From NCBI GenBank assembly GCA_963718315.1, contig CAVQZC010000007.1:558001-622000 (forward strand): a stretch of 64,000 bases of DNA, written 5' to 3'. Positions 62,091 to 64,000 of the stretch are shown here, piece by piece; the first letter of the stretch is position 1; each line of letters starts with the position of its first letter. The notes below the pieces were generated by a model, which was not told the origin of the DNA, did not search any database, and worked only from the letters and a program-made list of their open reading frames with translations. A program made the translations under genes and the position numbers. This DNA is from CAVQZC01 sp963718315 (GTDB lineage Bacteria > Actinomycetota > Thermoleophilia > Gaiellales > JAICJC01).

Positions 62091-62657
62091 CTACGCGGTC
62101 GTGTCCACCGCCAGGCCCTGCCCCTGCGCGCCGCCGACGAGGCCCTCGAGGGACTGCTCGCTGACGCCGTTCTGCTGGGCGAGGGTCTGCAGGCTGGTGC
62201 CGTTGACGAGCGCCTGCAGCAGATCGGTGGGCTGCATGCCGAGTGCGCCCGAGATCGACGACAGCATGCTGTCGGCCGAGGTGTCGGTGCCAGACGAGCT
62301 CCCGTCCGTCGAGCTGCCACCATGATGGCGGTGGTGATGGTGATGCCCGGAGGGCCCACCCTTCTGATTGACGATCTGCTGCGCCATCGACGACGCGTCC
62401 GCGGGCACCTGGGCGCCGTTCTGGGAAGCGGTGTTGAGCGCCTGCGTCACGGCACCGGTCAGGTCGGACTGGGAGACGCCCTTCTGCTGGGCGATCTCCG
62501 ACAGGCTCTGGCCCGACTTCAGCGCCGTCGCCAGGTCGCTGGCCGACATCCCCAGCACCGACCCTGCAGACTGCAGCACCTGCTGCCACACCGCGCCGGG
62601 GCCCTGTCCGGCGGCCGGCGAGGCAGAGCTCTGGCCGCCATTCACTGAGTCGATCAC
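62091..62657 (-). CDS. Two-repeat protein with a His-rich linker, unknown function
   Basis: The GTG at 62657 has GAAGGAG six bases upstream. The 188-residue product has two 36-residue repeats, at about 35-70 and 139-174, sharing the pattern L-G-M-x-x-x-D-L-x-x-A-L-x-x-G-x-S-L-x-x-x-A-Q-Q-x-G-V-S. Between them lies a linker with eight residues that are His or Arg (105-112, H-H-H-H-H-R-H-H) in a Gly/Ser context. No signal peptide is seen. The repeats look helix-turn-helix-like; the His run may bind nickel, cobalt or zinc. I do not recognise a named family. Confidence 0.65.
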   Translation of the reverse strand: MIDSVNGGQSSASPAAGQGPGAVWQQVLQSAGSVLGMSASDLATALKSGQSLSEIAQQKGVSQSDLTGAVTQALNTASQNGAQVPADASSMAQQIVNQKGGPSGHHHHHRHHGGSSTDGSSSGTDTSADSMLSSISGALGMQPTDLLQALVNGTSLQTLAQQNGVSEQSLEGLVGGAQGQGLAVDTTA

Positions 62658-62765
62658 ATCCGCTCCTTCGGTGGGGCATTGCTTCCAGAGGCAGTAATCG
62701 ACTTAGGGCAATCGAACCTGAGACAGCTCCAATCGTTCTCTTAGGTTGAGCCCCCCGCCGCCTGC

Positions 62766-63929
62766 TCACGGGATGTGGCCGCCGGCAACAGCGACCACGA
62801 TCCCGGCGGCGGCCGCGGCCAGCAGGGTCAGCACCACCCCTCGGCGGAGGGCGAGCAGCAGCACCGCCGCGCCGGCCAGCACCGCGAACTGCCACGGTTC
62901 TGAGAGCACCCGGGCCAGCGCCACCGCGGAGCCGAAGATCGCGCCGACGGCGGCCGGCCCGGCTCCGTCCAGGAATGCCTGTGCCCAGGGGCTGGTACGT
63001 ATGCGGGCGAAGTGGGGCCCGCCGACGAGCACGAAGGCAAACGACGGGGCGAACGCGACCACCGCGGCCAGCAGTGCGCCCGGGACGCCGGCGGCGCCGT
63101 ACCCGACGGCGACCACCGTGTGCACCACGGGTCCCGGGGTGACCTGCCCGAGCGCGACGGCATTCAGGAACTGGTCGGACGTCAGCCAGTGATAGCGGTT
63201 GACGGCGTCGCCCTGCATCAGCGGCACGATCACGAACCCGCCCCCATAGGACAGCGCGCCGACCTTGAACGCCACCCACGCGACCGATGCCAGGCCGCCC
63301 CCAAGGAAGCCGGTCGTCGCCAGCAGCGGCAACGGGATCAGGGAGCGCACGCCGAGCTCCTCGCGGGGCACGCCGGCGATGCCCAGCTCGCACAGCCCAC
63401 AGAGCAGGAGGATCAGCACCACCCAGGGGCCGGCGGTCGCCGCCGCGACCCCGCCCGCCGCCAAGTACGCACACCACCGCACGCGGCTGCGGCGCGCCGC
63501 GCGAGCCCAGCTGGCAGGGACCAACCTGGTGCCGGCCTCGACCGCGACCGCCGCGACGGCCGCCCCGGCCCCGGCCCCGGCGCCGCGGACCCAGAGGGGA
63601 GGCGACCCGGCCAGGAACACGGCCGCCAGGGCCAGGATCGCGACCAGCCCGGGCACGATGAATCCCAGCCCACCGACTGCGGCCCCCGCCCTCCCCCGCA
63701 CCCGCCAGGCACAGAAGATCGCGAGCTGGGTCGACGCCGGGCCGGGAAGCAGGTTACAGGCCGCCAGCGCATCCTCGAACTCGGCCGCCTCCAGCCACTT
63801 GCGGCGGTCGACGCACAGCGTCCGCAGCAGCGCGATGTGGGCGGGCGGCCCGCCGAAGCCGATGCACCCGATCCGCCCCCATTCCCGCAACACCGTCCGC
63901 AGCCCTGGTTGGGGGCCGGCGGCGGTCAC
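62766..63929 (-). CDS. chrA: Chromate transporter (CHR family)
   Basis: The 387-residue membrane protein has two related halves, each starting with a G-x-x-F-G-G-G or G-F-G-G-P motif: I-G-F-G-G-P-P-A-H-I near residue 23 and L-S-Y-G-G-G-F-V-I near residue 225, followed by L-P-G-P-A-S-T-Q and T-P-G-P-V. This doubled layout is typical of ChrA, which exports chromate against sulfate. Substrate use in this organism is inferred. The GTG overlaps the next gene's stop (GTGA). Confidence 0.88.
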   Translation of the reverse strand: MTAAGPQPGLRTVLREWGRIGCIGFGGPPAHIALLRTLCVDRRKWLEAAEFEDALAACNLLPGPASTQLAIFCAWRVRGRAGAAVGGLGFIVPGLVAILALAAVFLAGSPPLWVRGAGAGAGAAVAAVAVEAGTRLVPASWARAARRSRVRWCAYLAAGGVAAATAGPWVVLILLLCGLCELGIAGVPREELGVRSLIPLPLLATTGFLGGGLASVAWVAFKVGALSYGGGFVIVPLMQGDAVNRYHWLTSDQFLNAVALGQVTPGPVVHTVVAVGYGAAGVPGALLAAVVAFAPSFAFVLVGGPHFARIRTSPWAQAFLDGAGPAAVGAIFGSAVALARVLSEPWQFAVLAGAAVLLLALRRGVVLTLLAAAAAGIVVAVAGGHIP

Positions 63930-64000
63930 CCGCGGGTGAGGGCAGTCAGCAGCTCCGCGTACGCCTCGACGTAGCCGTCGACGTCGGCGGGCGTGGCAGG
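63926..64000 (-). CDS. C-terminal end of a gene cut by the window edge
   Basis: The last 24 codons of a minus-strand gene end at TGA 63928-63926 with the tail D-V-D-G-Y-V-E-A-Y-A-E-L-L. The stop overlaps the chrA start by four bases, so it is upstream in the same operon. The tail resembles ends of class V PLP enzymes but is too short to assign. Confidence 0.6.
   Translation of the reverse strand, partial: PATPADVDGYVEAYAELLTALTRG

Noticed and set aside
62330..62350. His run as a cloned affinity tag
   Set aside because: It is internal, interrupted by Arg, uses mixed His codons, and lies inside a native repeat protein.
1..64000. CRISPR array, insertion sequence or phage module
   Set aside because: No spaced short repeats, transposase, integrase or capsid-like protein was found on either strand.

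Overview
The window is very GC-rich and carries short intergenic gaps, many 4-base ATGA/GTGA gene overlaps, frequent GTG starts, mycobacterial-type LexA boxes (CGAAC-N4-GTTCG) and -10 hexamers of the TAnnnT type placed 6-10 bases before start codons. Together these point to a high-GC Gram-positive actinobacterium. Genes for queuosine synthesis (tgt, queA), a single fused SecDF, a YneA-like SOS protein and DgcA/DgcN-like genes suggest a deep-branching class such as Thermoleophilia rather than Streptomyces or Mycobacterium; this placement is inference. 

Layout. 0-4.8 kb: end of a uracil-DNA glycosylase, a secreted protein, a methyltransferase-RNase Z pair, an SOS operon (LysM membrane protein plus two unknown small genes) and a divergent dihydropteroate synthase paralogue. 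4.7-9.0 kb: a D-amino-acid/peptide operon (dipeptide or N-acyl-amino-acid epimerase, DUF1611, two M29 aminopeptidases) with many apparent frameshifts. 9.07-9.25 kb: tRNA-Arg(CCG) whose 3' 50 bases are repeated after a strong hairpin. 9.4-16 kb: accessory enzymes and transporters (aldo/keto reductase, GMC oxidoreductase, LysE, TMEM175-like channel). 16.1-19.5 kb: two overlapping histidine kinases, one apparently catalytically dead, with a LuxR-type response regulator. 19.7-27 kb: LOG, CorA, HIT, phosphomannomutase, thioesterase, GAF and small proteins. 27.2-30.3 kb: a Rieske oxygenase, a truncated reductase, a solitary Flp pilin and a secreted repeat protein. 30.4-34.2 kb: a two-gene unit of a phosphopantetheinyl transferase and an acetoacetyl-CoA-synthetase-like adenylation-carrier-thioesterase protein, the best candidate for an undescribed system. 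34.2-40.6 kb: rel, recJ and an ABC1/UbiB kinase. 40.6-48.7 kb: a cell-surface glycan cluster and an HD-GYP protein. 48.8-58.4 kb: the housekeeping run secDF, tgt, queA, ruvB, ruvA, ruvC, yebC, pdxT, pdxS, read leftward. 58.5-64 kb: Crp/Fnr regulator, tRNA-Met(CAT), PilZ protein, O-methyltransferase, rhodanese, a His-rich repeat protein and a chromate transporter.

How it fits together. The SOS response is visible twice: two LexA boxes 21 bp apart bracket the -10 of the LysM division-inhibitor gene, and a third box lies upstream of ruvCAB. Many housekeeping genes seem to be transcribed as leaderless mRNAs, whereas several secreted or accessory proteins have clear Shine-Dalgarno sequences. Single-base frameshifts are dense at 4.8-11.3 and 16.9-26 kb, and some hit genes that should be essential (secDF, pdxS), so most are probably assembly errors rather than gene decay. 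No CRISPR array, insertion sequence or phage module was seen, and no stretch longer than about 300 bases is without a gene.
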